Source of the DNA: Hazenella coriacea
Lineage (GTDB): Bacteria; Bacillota; Bacilli; Thermoactinomycetales; Thermoactinomycetaceae
Direction of reading: 5' to 3'
Assembly: GCF_004341825.1 (NCBI RefSeq)
Contig: NZ_SMAG01000009.1
Coordinates: 1 to 64,000 of the forward strand
DNA length: 64,000 nucleotides
The notes under the pieces are model-generated. The model had not been told where the DNA came from and made no database searches. It saw only the letters and a program-made list of their open reading frames with translations. Below are positions 50,515-60,477 of this stretch, piece after piece. Position 1 is the first letter of the stretch. The number at the start of each line of letters is the position of its first letter. The translations under genes and the position numbers were made by a program.

Positions 50515-51255
50515 ATGTCTGGTAAAGTCGCTGTTGTAACAGGTGGATCTCGTGGAATTGGTCGAGCGATCTCAGTGGCTCTAGCCCAAGCTGGTGCAGA
50601 TGTAGTTGTTTTTTATGCTGGAAATCAAGCGGCGGCCGAAGAAACAGTTGCAACCATAAAAGAATTGGGTCGCCAAGCATTAGCTTTACAAGTGGATGTT
50701 TCGAAATCAGCAGAAGTGGATGCTGCTTTCAAGCAAGTGTTAGCAAACTTTGGGCGTATTGATATTCTTGTTAATAATGCAGGAATCACCCGTGATCAAT
50801 TATTGATGAGAATGAAAGAAACCGAGTGGGATCAGGTGATGGACACGAACTTAAAAGGAGTTTTCCTTTGTACAAAAGCGGTTACCCGTCCGATGCTAAA
50901 ACAACGTAGTGGACGAATCATCAACATCAGTTCTGTGGTTGGAGTTTCTGGTAATCCAGGTCAAGCCAATTATGCTGCTGCAAAAGCAGGTGTGATCGGT
51001 TTGACGAAGACAACAGCTAAAGAATTAGCCAATCGTGGGATTACAGTGAATGCAGTTGCGCCCGGATATATTGAAACAGATATGACAGATGTTTTAGATC
51101 ATGAGGTCAAAAAACAAATGCTCACATCGATCCCGATGGGACGCCCAGGTTCAGCTGAAGATGTAGCGACAACGGTTCAGTTTTTAGCATCAGACACAGC
51201 CGGTTATATTACAGGTCAAACGATTCATGTTGATGGTGGCATGGTAACTTCTTAA
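50515..51255 (+). CDS. fabG: 3-oxoacyl-ACP reductase FabG
   Basis: NADPH-dependent short-chain dehydrogenase; 246 aa. [11 protein letters not shown] cofactor loop, NNAG, and the catalytic residues Ser140 (NISSVVG), Tyr153 and Lys157 (YAAAK). GGGAGGATAC precedes the ATG. Twenty bases after fabD in the same operon. Confidence 0.97.
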   Translation: MSGKVAVVTGGSRGIGRAISVALAQAGADVVVFYAGNQAAAEETVATIKELGRQALALQVDVSKSAEVDAAFKQVLANFGRIDILVNNAGITRDQLLMRMKETEWDQVMDTNLKGVFLCTKAVTRPMLKQRSGRIINISSVVGVSGNPGQANYAAAKAGVIGLTKTTAKELANRGITVNAVAPGYIETDMTDVLDHEVKKQMLTSIPMGRPGSAEDVATTVQFLASDTAGYITGQTIHVDGGMVTS

Positions 51256-51271
51256 AAAAATCTTGTTAACG

Positions 51272-51300
51272 TTGCTTGTCCTTGTTGATTTACGTATAAT
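51272..51300 (+). promoter_or_regulatory. sigma-A promoter of acpP
   Basis: TTGCTT (51272-51277), 17-base spacer, TATAAT (51295-51300), 20 bases before acpP. No FapR palindrome is present, so acpP can be expressed apart from the FapR operon. Confidence 0.7.
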
Positions 51301-51320
51301 ACGAGAGGAGGTGAATACAT

Positions 51321-51557
51321 ATGGCAAATACTTTAGAAAAAGTAACAAAAATCGTCGTAGATCGTCTTAATGTTAAAGCTGAAGAAGTAACTATGGAAGC
51401 TGGAATTAAAGAAGATCTCGGAGCAGACTCTTTAGATGTTGTTGATTTAATCATGGAACTTGAAGAAGAGTTCGATTTGGATATTGAAGATGAAGAAGCT
51501 GAAAAGATCTCCACGATTGGTGACGTGGTAACATACATTGACAAACATGCGAAATAA
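51321..51557 (+). CDS. acpP: acyl carrier protein
   Basis: A 78-aa acidic carrier; the phosphopantetheine attachment site is Ser37 in [19 protein letters not shown] precedes the ATG. It has its own promoter and is followed by a hairpin before fabF, suiting the high amounts of ACP needed. Confidence 0.97.
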   Translation: MANTLEKVTKIVVDRLNVKAEEVTMEAGIKEDLGADSLDVVDLIMELEEEFDLDIEDEEAEKISTIGDVVTYIDKHAK

Positions 51558-51580
51558 TTCTTTGTTGACGTACTTTCGTT

Positions 51581-51606
51581 AAAGTCCCGTGTTTTGCGGG
51601 ACTTTA
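51581..51606 (+). terminator. hairpin between acpP and fabF
   Basis: AAAGTCCCG (51581-51589) pairs with CGGGACTTT (51597-51605). The T-run is only that of the right arm, so read-through into fabF is likely. Confidence 0.6.
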
Positions 51607-51662
51607 TACCTTCATCTTTTTTGGTCCTTTGTTCAACTTCGTTGAGAAAGGCGGTGTATGAG

Positions 51663-52910
51663 ATGACAAATAATCGTGTGGTAATTACGGGTTTTGGAGT
51701 CGTCTCCCCGGTCGGTAGTGATGCATCTAATTTTTGGGAAAATCTTTTAGCAGGACAATCAGGAATTGGACCAGTCACTCTTTTTGATACAGAGGGGTTC
51801 GCTGTAAAAATTGCTGGTGAAGTGAAGGATTTCGATCCTCTAGATTATCTGGATCGTAAGGAAGCAAGAAAGATGGATCGATTTGTTCAATTTGCCATTG
51901 CTGCTGCGACTCAGGCTGTGAAGCACGCAGAATTGGATATGAGTAAAGAAGATCCAACCCGAGTGGGTGTCTATGTAGGATCGGGAATTGGTGGTTTGGG
52001 TACATTAGAAGAACAACACAAAACCTTACTCAAGAAGGGTCCACGTCGGGTGAGCCCATTTTTCATTCCTATGATGATTGCTAATATGGCATCAGGTCAA
52101 GTTTCGATGCAGATTGGAGCAAAAGGGCCTAATAGTGCAGCGATTTCTGCTTGTGCAACAGGAACGCACAGTATTGGAGATGCTTTTAAGATCATTCAAC
52201 GTGGGGATGCAGATGTGATGATTGCTGGCGGGACAGAAGCCACTGTTTTACCAATGGCATTTGCAGGCTTTTCATCGATGGGAGCACTATCGACGCGAAA
52301 TGATGACCCACAAAAAGCGAGTCGCCCTTTTGATCTAGAACGTGATGGTTTTGTCATGGGAGAAGGTTCAGGGGTTCTAGTTTTGGAAACGCTTGAGCAT
52401 GCTTTAAATCGTGGAGCTAATATCATTGCAGAAGTCGCTGGATATGGGATGACTGCAGATGCATACCACTTAACAAGCCCAGATCCTGAGGGTGAAGGGG
52501 CAGCTAGAAGTATGCAAATAGCAATCAACGATGCTGGCTTAGAACCAAGTGACATTGATTATATCAATGCTCATGGAACTTCAACACCTCTTAATGATAA
52601 ATTTGAGACACTTGCGATTAAGAGAGTGTTTGGAGAACATGTGAATCACTTAGCAGTTAGTTCGACGAAATCGATGACTGGTCACCTTTTAGGAGCTGCT
52701 GGTGGAGTCGAAGCGATTGCAACAGCCCTCGCCTTAAAAGAACAAATGATTCCTCCAACCATCAATTATGAAAATCCTGATCCAGAATGTGATTTGGATT
52801 ATGTACCAAATGAAGCACGTAAAACTAATGTTCGAGCTGCACTATCCAACTCACTTGGATTTGGCGGACACAATGCGACAATCTTATTAAAAGTTTATGA
52901 GGATGCGTAA
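51663..52910 (+). CDS. fabF: beta-ketoacyl-ACP synthase II FabF
   Basis: Elongates acyl-ACP; 415 aa. Catalytic Cys164 ([10 protein letters not shown]), His in [11 protein letters not shown] and His in [14 protein letters not shown]. The frame is open to 51594, but [19 protein letters not shown] is the normal start. GAAAGG with the ATG at 51663 is acceptable; GTG at 51654 is possible. Completes the elongation set with fabD, fabG and acpP; dehydratase and enoyl reductase genes are not in the window. Confidence 0.95.
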   Translation: MTNNRVVITGFGVVSPVGSDASNFWENLLAGQSGIGPVTLFDTEGFAVKIAGEVKDFDPLDYLDRKEARKMDRFVQFAIAAATQAVKHAELDMSKEDPTRVGVYVGSGIGGLGTLEEQHKTLLKKGPRRVSPFFIPMMIANMASGQVSMQIGAKGPNSAAISACATGTHSIGDAFKIIQRGDADVMIAGGTEATVLPMAFAGFSSMGALSTRNDDPQKASRPFDLERDGFVMGEGSGVLVLETLEHALNRGANIIAEVAGYGMTADAYHLTSPDPEGEGAARSMQIAINDAGLEPSDIDYINAHGTSTPLNDKFETLAIKRVFGEHVNHLAVSSTKSMTGHLLGAAGGVEAIATALALKEQMIPPTINYENPDPECDLDYVPNEARKTNVRAALSNSLGFGGHNATILLKVYEDA

Positions 52911-52930
52911 ATAGTAGGTGGTGACATTCA

Positions 52931-53620
52931 ATGAATTTGACTGGCTTGGAACAGAGAATAGGAATTTCTTTTGAAAATAAAAAGCTGTTCCAACAGGCGT
53001 TCACCCATACCTCTTACGCTCATGAAAGAAAACATAGTGGAGTTTATTCGGATAATGAACGCTTGGAATTTTTGGGAGATGCAGTGTTAGAACTGGCCGT
53101 TTCCGAATATCTCTTTTATCGCTATCCAGAAATGAGTGAAGGGGAATTGACTCGAACGCGTGCACGTGTGGTCTGTGAACCTTCACTCGCTTCGTTCGCG
53201 AAGGAATTGGAATTTGGACGTTATGTACGGTTAGGTAAAGGAGAGGAGATGACTGGTGGCCGATCTCGCCCTTCTCTTCTAGCAGATGCCTTTGAAGCCT
53301 TTATTGGAGCGCTTTTTTTAGATCAAGGCTTAGAAGTGGTTAAACACTTCTTACATGTCGTCGTTTTTTCAAAGCTAAGTGATGATTGGTTAGCGAGTAT
53401 GACTGATGCCAAAAGTCAGTTGCAAGAAAGGGTTCAACAAGAACGAATGGGTCCTCTCGAATATCGGATTGTAGATACTCAAGGCCCTGCACATGATCGT
53501 CAATTTATTGCAGAAGTTTATTTAGAAAATAGACGGTTAGGTCAAGGCGCAGGTCGATCCAAAAAAGAGGCTGAACAACAAGCAGCTACTGAAGCGTTAA
53601 AGCATTGGCGAAAAGGATAG
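52931..53620 (+). CDS. rnc: ribonuclease III
   Basis: Cuts double-stranded RNA in rRNA processing and antisense regulation; 229 aa. RNase III signature [13 protein letters not shown], second acidic site [13 protein letters not shown], and a C-terminal dsRNA-binding domain (about 155-228, [13 protein letters not shown] ... [16 protein letters not shown]). GGTGGTGAC precedes the ATG. Usual order fab-acpP-rnc-smc, but smc is displaced here by about 3 kb. Confidence 0.96.
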   Translation: MNLTGLEQRIGISFENKKLFQQAFTHTSYAHERKHSGVYSDNERLEFLGDAVLELAVSEYLFYRYPEMSEGELTRTRARVVCEPSLASFAKELEFGRYVRLGKGEEMTGGRSRPSLLADAFEAFIGALFLDQGLEVVKHFLHVVVFSKLSDDWLASMTDAKSQLQERVQQERMGPLEYRIVDTQGPAHDRQFIAEVYLENRRLGQGAGRSKKEAEQQAATEALKHWRKG

Positions 53621-53632
53621 GGGTTAAGATTG

Positions 53633-53663
53633 ACCACCGGATCTGAGAGGGGACGGTGGTTTA
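53633..53663 (+). terminator. weak terminator after rnc
   Basis: ACCACCG (53633-53639) pairs with CGGTGGT (53654-53660), followed by TTAG. The short T-run makes it weak. Confidence 0.45.
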
Positions 53664-53748
53664 GTTGTATATGGATTGGGTATTCTGAATATTTGCGACT
53701 AGGTCTATGGTAGGAGTTTTTAGGTTTGTAATTGAAGGAGGAGAAAGG

Positions 53749-53883
53749 ATGAAGTTGCTCATCGCAACACATAATCCGGGGAAAGTAAAAACGAGTCGTA
53801 TTCTATTTGAACGTCTAGGAATTATGGGAGTTTCTTTACAGGATGTTTTATTACCGCATGGGCAATCATCCATCATGGAATAA
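53749..53883 (+). pseudogene. N-terminal fragment of an RdgB/HAM1 XTP/dITP pyrophosphatase
   Basis: The 44-residue frame begins MKLLIATHNPGKVKTSRILF, followed by ERLGIMGVSL, the standard N-terminus of RdgB/HAM1 including the THNPGK nucleotide motif. It stops with TAA at SIMEE-like sequence (SSIME), where the family would continue into the EETG..F.ENA motif. No continuation is found in any frame; a terminator follows at once. The fragment keeps a very good ribosome site (GGAGGAG) at 53737-53743. It is a decayed gene or, less likely, a short standalone product. Confidence 0.75.
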
Positions 53884-53900
53884 CCCTCTAGAAAAGAAAA

Positions 53901-53935
53901 CCAACATCCAGTCGTCCCGAATGTCGGCTTTTTTT
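53901..53935. terminator. terminator between the rdgB fragment and the DUF3888 gene
   Basis: CCAACAT (53901-53907) pairs with ATGTCGG (53921-53927), followed by CTTTTTTT on the plus strand. On the minus strand the same stem (with one G-U pair) runs into TTTTCTTTTC, so it may serve both directions. Confidence 0.6.
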
Positions 53936-53936
53936 C

Positions 53937-54311
53937 CTAGGGGAGATCTTTATGTTCGAGTTTTGTTACAAATACACCACCTGGTCCCACTTCTAGAGTC
54001 AAGGTTTCCCGCCCGTAAGGAGGCTCGTGAGGTCCTTCAAATGTATCGACTTGAACTTTAACTATAAACCCAAAGCCACTAGGAGTCATTCTATGTACTT
54101 CCTTGACTTTCATCTCATGAATCTCAAAACTTTTGTATCTTTTTCCATAATAACCAACAAGGGCATCATCAATGGCTTTCACTAATGTAGTCTTAAAAGC
54201 ATCTGTAATAATCTGTTGTTCTGAATCAGGGTTCGCAAACACTTGACCAGTTGTTGAAAAGAGAAGGCAGATGAAAGTTATACAGAAAATGAGTCTAGAT
54301 TGTTTGTTCAT
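53937..54311 (-). CDS. secreted DUF3888-type protein
   Basis: A 124-aa protein with a signal peptide (about 1-26, cleavage after VFA) and a small mature domain. The block GPHEPPYGRETLTLEVGPGGVFVTKLEHKDL is what I know as DUF3888, a family of small exported Bacillales proteins of unknown role. No cysteine remains in the mature part. GGAGGAAG precedes the ATG on the minus strand. Convergent with the rdgB fragment. Confidence 0.8.
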   Translation of the reverse strand: MNKQSRLIFCITFICLLFSTTGQVFANPDSEQQIITDAFKTTLVKAIDDALVGYYGKRYKSFEIHEMKVKEVHRMTPSGFGFIVKVQVDTFEGPHEPPYGRETLTLEVGPGGVFVTKLEHKDLP

Positions 54312-54529
54312 TGTGCTTCCTCCAGCTTTTTTACTTATTGTTTTACAAACAAGGCTTTTTTATAGATGGTGAATCAGTAGTATTGATTGACTATAAGTTG
54401 GAAGTTGGCTTTGTACCACAATAAGGTGATGAAGGGTAAAATTCAACCTCAGCTAGGATGGATAGGAACTTTATGTTGTGTTTCACAGTTATAACAAATA
54501 GATATCAGTATTCAAAGGGAGGCATTAGA

Positions 54530-54865
54530 ATGAGCGAAGTTACGTACCAAGATTTTGAGAAAGTTGAGCTTCGTGTAGGAGAAATTATCCGTGCAGAGCC
54601 ATTTCCTAAAGCTAGAAAGCCTGCATATCGATTGTGGATTGATTTTGGCGAACTAGGAGTTAAAAAAAGTAGTGCTCAAATTACAGATCACTATACATGT
54701 GAGCAGTTAGTGGGGAGAAAAATTGTGGCAGTCACCAACTTCCCACCTAGACAAGTGGCTAATTTTATGTCAGAGGTATTAGTGTTAGGGGTTCCTGCAA
54801 CTGAAGGAGGAGTTTCTCTCTTGAAAATTGAACATGAGGTTCCGTTGGGGAGTCGGGTTTATTAA
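54530..54865 (+). CDS. csaA: CsaA-type protein with tRNA-binding-like OB fold
   Basis: A 111-aa protein of the CsaA family, dimeric with an OB fold related to the tRNA-binding domain of methionyl-tRNA synthetase. VELRVGEIIRAEPFPKARKPAYRLWIDFGELG and KSSAQITDHYTCEQLVGR match B. subtilis CsaA, described as a chaperone-like secretion factor. The ATG at 54530 follows AAAGGGAGG; the frame to 54458 lacks support. Confidence 0.93.
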   Translation: MSEVTYQDFEKVELRVGEIIRAEPFPKARKPAYRLWIDFGELGVKKSSAQITDHYTCEQLVGRKIVAVTNFPPRQVANFMSEVLVLGVPATEGGVSLLKIEHEVPLGSRVY

Positions 54866-54872
54866 TAAAAAG

Positions 54873-54912
54873 CCGCCTAATCACTTTAACCATAGTGATT
54901 AGGCGGTCTTTC
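54873..54912. terminator. bidirectional terminator between csaA and the 5'-nucleotidase gene
   Basis: CCGCCTAATCACT (54873-54885) pairs perfectly with AGTGATTAGGCGG (54894-54906). TCTTTC follows on the plus strand and CTTTTTATT on the minus strand, so it ends both convergent genes. Confidence 0.9.
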
Positions 54913-54935
54913 AACATACAGGTGAATGGCTATTA

Positions 54936-56630
54936 CTATTCAACCAAGCCACCGATGATTTTCCAATTATGATCGACTTCTGCTTGAACAGTTCCCTGTT
55001 CACCAATGTAGTTGGTCATTAACTCGGAGACTTCAATATTGATATCTTTCAAGACGGGTTTACCTGCAAACATCGGATAGTTGCCGCCGCCACCCGCTCG
55101 GTAATTATTCAAAACAATGTTGTACTCTTTGTTTAGATCAAGTGGTTGCCCGTTTAGATCATTCAATTCAACAATACGCTGTCCCTCAGACTTAGAGACA
55201 TCGATCGTATATTGGACACCTTCCCACATGTCGTAGTTATAATGTTGAACTTTGGGTGAGAGGTAAAGAGGATTTACTTCGACAGGTTCTTGACCATTAT
55301 TTTGTTTAAAGTATTTAGCGGTTTGTTCAAGAGCAGCTTTGATGTCTGAACCTTTAACTTGAATTACTTTTAAGGTATTTGGATAGATATAGGTACTTAA
55401 AATGTCGCGAGTCGTCACATTTTCGGGTAATCCAGTAACTGTGTTATCAAAGAGTGAAGTGGAAGAGATCGTGGCTCCACTCGCTTCCATTTGCACTTTG
55501 TTAATAAATTGAATAAGTGCTGTATCATGGGTGCGAACATAATGATGATTGGTTACAGATAGATCTTCACTAATTTTCCCTACAGGTTGGTCAAGGAAGG
55601 CTTGTGTTTTTGTTTCGTAATTTTGGATGAGCTTTAGTACTTTAGGATCTGCAGGTACTCCTTCCACGGATAATAATTGAGCTTTTTTATCTGTGACCAT
55701 CCATTTCCCTTTTTTCTTCTTAACATTCAGGTCAACGACAGAGAGATGAGATCCCCATTTACCAGGCTCTGTGACCAATACACCGTTCACACGCACATCA
55801 GGGAGAGCAATATGCATATGACCTGTCAGAATAACATCAAGATCTTTCACCTGAGTGGCTAATTCGTAAGCCTGATTTTCACCATCGTGTGAAGGAAGAG
55901 GTGTAATCGTTCCATCTGCCTCTTTCTTATGTTCCAAGCCACCATGATAGGCAATGACAACGACATCTACTTTTTCTTTTTTCTTTAAATGTGGCACCCA
56001 TTTTTTTGCTGTTTCTACAGGATCTAAAAAATCGAGATGAGCAATATTTTTAGGGTCTTCCCAGTTCGGGATCTTTTTGGTGGTTAAGCCTAAGACGCCC
56101 ACTCTTAAACCGTTTTTCATTTTAAAAACTTGATAAGGCTTAGTATAAACTTTGTTAGTACCTTTCCAGACAGTGTTGGCAGAAAGCCAAGGGAATTTGG
56201 CTTCATTCATAGCCTTTTCCATTACAGCTTGTCCATAATTATATTCATGATTTCCGATGGTCATGGAATCATATTTTAATGCATTCATCGTAAGTATCAT
56301 TGGGTCGATGGGTTTGTTGTCAAAGCGAGCATGATAGTATTCCATCGGAGATCCCTGAATGAGATCACCATTGTCAAGTAACAAGGCATTTGGATTTTGC
56401 TGGCGAACTTGCTTAATTAAGGTAGACACTTTAGCGAGCCCGTGATCAACAGGTTCATTGTTCGTGTACTGAATGGGGGTAATATACCCATGTAAATCAC
56501 TGGTAAGCATAATGGTGACTTTTTGTTCTTTTTCCTTTGCGCTGACGGTATTGGTCGCAGTCAACGATGTTGTTAAAGAGATTGTAAGTAACAAAGTTAG
56601 GGCAGATAAACCAAACTTTTTCCTAATCAA
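54936..56630 (-). CDS. secreted 5'-nucleotidase / 2',3'-cyclic phosphodiesterase family protein
   Basis: A 564-aa exported phosphatase of the UshA/YfkN family. Signal peptide (about 1-31, ending VSA). The calcineurin-like metallophosphatase domain (about 38-300) has TSDLHGY, DNGDLIQGSP, GNHEYNYG, IAYHGG and GHMHIALP metal sites. The C-terminal substrate domain has NNYRAGGGGNYPMF. It lacks LPxTG and any second catalytic unit, unlike B. subtilis YfkN, which is a fusion. The start is TTG at 56630 behind AAGGAGGAA. It likely liberates phosphate or nucleosides from extracellular nucleotides. Confidence 0.92.
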   Translation of the reverse strand: MIRKKFGLSALTLLLTISLTTSLTATNTVSAKEKEQKVTIMLTSDLHGYITPIQYTNNEPVDHGLAKVSTLIKQVRQQNPNALLLDNGDLIQGSPMEYYHARFDNKPIDPMILTMNALKYDSMTIGNHEYNYGQAVMEKAMNEAKFPWLSANTVWKGTNKVYTKPYQVFKMKNGLRVGVLGLTTKKIPNWEDPKNIAHLDFLDPVETAKKWVPHLKKKEKVDVVVIAYHGGLEHKKEADGTITPLPSHDGENQAYELATQVKDLDVILTGHMHIALPDVRVNGVLVTEPGKWGSHLSVVDLNVKKKKGKWMVTDKKAQLLSVEGVPADPKVLKLIQNYETKTQAFLDQPVGKISEDLSVTNHHYVRTHDTALIQFINKVQMEASGATISSTSLFDNTVTGLPENVTTRDILSTYIYPNTLKVIQVKGSDIKAALEQTAKYFKQNNGQEPVEVNPLYLSPKVQHYNYDMWEGVQYTIDVSKSEGQRIVELNDLNGQPLDLNKEYNIVLNNYRAGGGGNYPMFAGKPVLKDINIEVSELMTNYIGEQGTVQAEVDHNWKIIGGLVE

Positions 56631-56833
56631 ATCAATTCCTCCTTCTTGAAAATTAATATGCCATTCTAGTCTATTAAAAAGTAGATTAAAATAAAAGATG
56701 GTATTGTTTAAAAAATTATAATAGTAGGAACGAATTCAATCATCTGAAGGTGAAAAAAATCACCTCTTATATTTAAGAATACTTTGTTGTTAAAGGAAAA
56801 CCAGGGAGGATCACTCATCTTTGAGACGATTTG

Positions 56834-56842
56834 TGCTAAAAT
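56834..56842 (+). promoter_or_regulatory. possible extended -10 promoter of smc
   Basis: TGCTAAAAT fits TGn-TAAAAT, 33 bases before the smc start. TTGAGA at 56821 with TATATC at 56842 (15-base spacer) is an alternative. Confidence 0.4.
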
Positions 56843-56875
56843 ATATCAGTTAACCTGTAGGAGAGGAGGACGGTT

Positions 56876-59800
56876 ATGTACCTAAAACGTTTGGAGATGT
56901 CAGGGTTCAAATCATTTGCAAACCGAACAGAGTTAGAATTTGTTCCTGGAATTACTGCTGTTGTGGGTCCTAATGGGAGTGGGAAAAGTAATGTCACAGA
57001 TGGAATCCGCTGGGTGTTAGGAGAGCAAAGTGCCAAGTCACTTCGTGGTGCTAAGATGGAAGATGTCATTTTCGCTGGAAGTGATACTCGAAAACCTGTG
57101 GGCTATTGTGAAGTTTCCATGACCTTCGATAATAGTGAGCGTCGCCTTGCACTTGATTATGCTGAAGTCACTGTAACCCGACGCGTGTACCGTTCAGGGG
57201 ATAGTGAATATTTTCTCAATAAACAATTGTGTCGGCTCAAAGATATTCATGAGCTTTTTATGGATACTGGGATCGGGAAAGATGCCTACTCCATGATTGG
57301 ACAAGGAAAAATCGATGAGATTCTGAGTACCAAATCTGAAGATCGTCGAGCTATTTTTGAAGAAGCAGCAGGAATTGTTAAGTATAAAACCCGCAAAAAA
57401 GAGGCAGAAAAAAAGTTAGACGGAACAGAGCAAAACTTATCTCGGATTCATGACTTGATTCATGAACTCGATTCTCAGGTGCAACCCCTATCAGAACAAG
57501 CCGAAACGGCTAAGAAATATAAAGAATTTAAAGATGAACTGCAAAATATAGAAATTGGGCTTTATGTACATAAGATTGAAACGTTGCATGATCAATGGCA
57601 ACTAGCTACACAAGAAGTGAAGCAGCTTACAGAATTCCAAGTGAGTCTTTCTGCTGAACTAAGCACTAAAGAAGCCGAACTTGCACAGTTGAAAATGCAA
57701 TTAAATGACCATGAACAAGTGTGGGAAGAAGTTCAAACGGGTCTACTTACTGTCAGTGGAGAATTAGAAAAAGCTGAAGGACAGCGTGAAGTTCGCTTAG
57801 AGCGAAATCGTAACCGGACATTGACGAAAGACCAACTAAAAGAACGTTTACAACAGTTAGAGGAAGAGCGTATTCGTCTATCTGAAGAAGCACAACAGTT
57901 GGATGATCGACTAGTAGTGAAACGAAAAGAACTAGAGCAAGCCGAATGGGAATTGGGATTGGTACAGCAAAAAATGTCATTAGCTGGTGATGATGAGAGT
58001 GAACAACTAGCTGAATTGACAGAGCGCGTACAAGGCAATGTGAACCAGATCGTGGCTCTACGTAGTGAAAAGCAGTATGTGGAAGAGCAATGTTTCCAAT
58101 TGGATGAACGGTTAAAGAGCCTTCAGGAGAAAGAGCAACAGTTTCAGCAACAACAAGCTGAATATAGCACCCAGTCTAAAGAGATTGCAGACAAGCTACA
58201 GATTGTTGAAGAACAACTTAAAGAGGCAGCTGAGCAAGTTCGATCTATAGCTCAACAAAAGCAAAAACTTGAAGAAGAAGAAAAAAATCTATTTAAGCAA
58301 AATCGTGATGCTGAACAGCAATTACACCGACTTCGTTCTCAATATGAACTGATCCGTGAAATGGAAGCTGAGCATCAAGGTTTCTTTCAAGGAGTAAAGG
58401 AAATTCTGACAGCCCGTGACCGGGGAGTTTCCCATCTACAGGGAATTCACGGGGCTGTTGCCCAACTGATTCAAGTTCCTGAAAAATACGAAGCAGCTCT
58501 AGAGACATCATTAGGTGGAGCCTTACAACATCTTGTTGTGGAAAATGAACAAGTGGGTCGTCAAGGCATTACTTATTTAAAAGAAAAGCGGTTAGGGCGA
58601 GCTACCTTTTTACCATTAGATGTTTTACAGGGAAGATATTTACCGTCAGCAGAGCGAGAAAAATTAAAGCAAGTCCCTGGATTTGTCGGGGTTGGAGCAG
58701 AACTGGTCAAAACAGATGAAAAATATCGCACCTTAATTCAACATTTATTGGGGCTTGTCATTGTTGCCGAAACGCTTGAGCAAGCCAATCGGATTGCACG
58801 ACAACTCAATTATAGATATCGTGTAGTTACCTTGGATGGAGATGTGGTGAACCCTGGTGGTTCGATGTCAGGGGGAAGTCGACAGAAAACCAAGACCAAT
58901 CTCTTAGGGCGATCTAGACAGTTAGAAGAACTAGAAGCACAATTGGAGACTGCTAAGCAAAAATGGGAAGAGATTGGCGGTCATCTGATTCAACTAGAAC
59001 AACGTAGAAAAAAATTAGAGGAAGACTGGGAAAATGTTCGTCGTCAAGGAGAAGAACGGCGGATGTATGAACAGGAACTACACGGACTGGAACGAGAGCT
59101 TCAGATCAAAAGCAAGTCAGTGACGGATCAGAAACAACAATACCAAGAAGAACTCCAACAAACTCATGAGAAACAACAAGCTCTTCGTATTCATTTACAA
59201 GAATTACACGAGCAAATTGGTCAACGAGAAACAGAAAAGTATCAAATGGAAACATTGGTAGAACAGTCACAAGCCCGTGTGAAGCAGCAGGCGACAACAA
59301 AAGAAGAAGCAACTGAACGGATGACTGAGTGGAAAGTACAAGTAGCTCGCCTCAATCAAGAAACTACGAACTTAACAGAAAATCAGACTCGTATGCAACA
59401 AGAACTGATTCGACTGGCACAGCAAAAAACTTCTGTGGAAGAAGAGTTAGGTGCATTGGAATCACAAGATGAAAGTGGACAAGTTGAATTAGTTTCTTTA
59501 GAAGAACAGATTGAAAAGTTGCGGCTGAATAAAGAGCAACAGCAGCAACGATTAAGTGAAGTACGTGCTCATCGGGAACAGCTACTCCAACAACGTGATG
59601 AACAAGAGCAAGCGGTTCGTCAAACTCAGCAAGCGCTTCGAAAAAAAGAGACAGGGCTTCGCGATCAAGAAGTACGAGTCAATCGCTTAGACGTAGAATT
59701 GAACCATTTACTTCAAAAACTAGCTGAAGAATATGAAATTAGTTTTGAACGAGCGCAACAAGTTTATGATAAACCAGAAGAGCCGGCAAAAGCAGAACGT

Positions 59801-60439
59801 AGGGTTCGTTCTCTGAAATCGCAAATCTCATCTTTAGGAGAAGTGAATCTAGGGGCAATTGAAGAATATCAACGACTCAGTGAACGCTTGGAGTTTTTAA
59901 AAACACAAGAAGCTGACCTTCTAGAAGCAAAGCAAACATTATATGAGATCATTGAGCGTATGGAATCTGAAATGGGGAAACGATTTGCCGAAAACTTTGA
60001 ACTGATTCGGGGCGAGTTTCAGCATGTATTTGTTCAGATGTTTGGCGGAGGTCGAGCTGATCTTCATTTATCAGATCCAGATAACTTACTAGAGACAGGA
60101 ATTGAGATCGTAGCCCAACCTCCCGGGAAGAAGTTGCAAAATCTAACTCTTTTATCTGGAGGAGAGAGAGCTTTAGCTGCTTTAGCCTTACTTTTCGCTG
60201 TTCTATGTATTAAACCAGTTCCCTTTTGTGTCCTTGATGAAGTGGATGCTGCACTCGATGAAGCCAACTTAACAAGGTTTACCCGCTATATGCGTGAATT
60301 TGCCAACAAGACACAATTTATTATTATTACACACCGTAAACATACGATGGAGGGAGCTGATGTCTTGTATGGAATTACCATGCAAGAATCAGGGGTCTCC
60401 AAACTGGTATCGGTCAGTTTAGAAGAGTATGATGGATAG
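56876..60439 (+). CDS. smc: chromosome partition protein SMC
   Basis: Condensin ATPase that compacts and resolves sister chromosomes; 1187 aa, the usual length. N-terminal Walker A GPNGSGKS (31-38), long coiled coils (about 165-500 and 680-1000), a hinge (about 510-660) with GGSMSGGS at its end, C-terminal signature LTLLSGGERALAALALLFA and Walker B FCVLDEVDAALDEAN. GGAGAGGAGGA precedes the ATG at 56876. Followed by ftsY, the standard Bacillales order. Confidence 0.97.
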   Translation: MYLKRLEMSGFKSFANRTELEFVPGITAVVGPNGSGKSNVTDGIRWVLGEQSAKSLRGAKMEDVIFAGSDTRKPVGYCEVSMTFDNSERRLALDYAEVTVTRRVYRSGDSEYFLNKQLCRLKDIHELFMDTGIGKDAYSMIGQGKIDEILSTKSEDRRAIFEEAAGIVKYKTRKKEAEKKLDGTEQNLSRIHDLIHELDSQVQPLSEQAETAKKYKEFKDELQNIEIGLYVHKIETLHDQWQLATQEVKQLTEFQVSLSAELSTKEAELAQLKMQLNDHEQVWEEVQTGLLTVSGELEKAEGQREVRLERNRNRTLTKDQLKERLQQLEEERIRLSEEAQQLDDRLVVKRKELEQAEWELGLVQQKMSLAGDDESEQLAELTERVQGNVNQIVALRSEKQYVEEQCFQLDERLKSLQEKEQQFQQQQAEYSTQSKEIADKLQIVEEQLKEAAEQVRSIAQQKQKLEEEEKNLFKQNRDAEQQLHRLRSQYELIREMEAEHQGFFQGVKEILTARDRGVSHLQGIHGAVAQLIQVPEKYEAALETSLGGALQHLVVENEQVGRQGITYLKEKRLGRATFLPLDVLQGRYLPSAEREKLKQVPGFVGVGAELVKTDEKYRTLIQHLLGLVIVAETLEQANRIARQLNYRYRVVTLDGDVVNPGGSMSGGSRQKTKTNLLGRSRQLEELEAQLETAKQKWEEIGGHLIQLEQRRKKLEEDWENVRRQGEERRMYEQELHGLERELQIKSKSVTDQKQQYQEELQQTHEKQQALRIHLQELHEQIGQRETEKYQMETLVEQSQARVKQQATTKEEATERMTEWKVQVARLNQETTNLTENQTRMQQELIRLAQQKTSVEEELGALESQDESGQVELVSLEEQIEKLRLNKEQQQQRLSEVRAHREQLLQQRDEQEQAVRQTQQALRKKETGLRDQEVRVNRLDVELNHLLQKLAEEYEISFERAQQVYDKPEEPAKAERRVRSLKSQISSLGEVNLGAIEEYQRLSERLEFLKTQEADLLEAKQTLYEIIERMESEMGKRFAENFELIRGEFQHVFVQMFGGGRADLHLSDPDNLLETGIEIVAQPPGKKLQNLTLLSGGERALAALALLFAVLCIKPVPFCVLDEVDAALDEANLTRFTRYMREFANKTQFIIITHRKHTMEGADVLYGITMQESGVSKLVSVSLEEYDG

Positions 60440-60477
60440 TAGATGTTTGCTGTAGCTTTGAAAGGAGGATTGCATCC

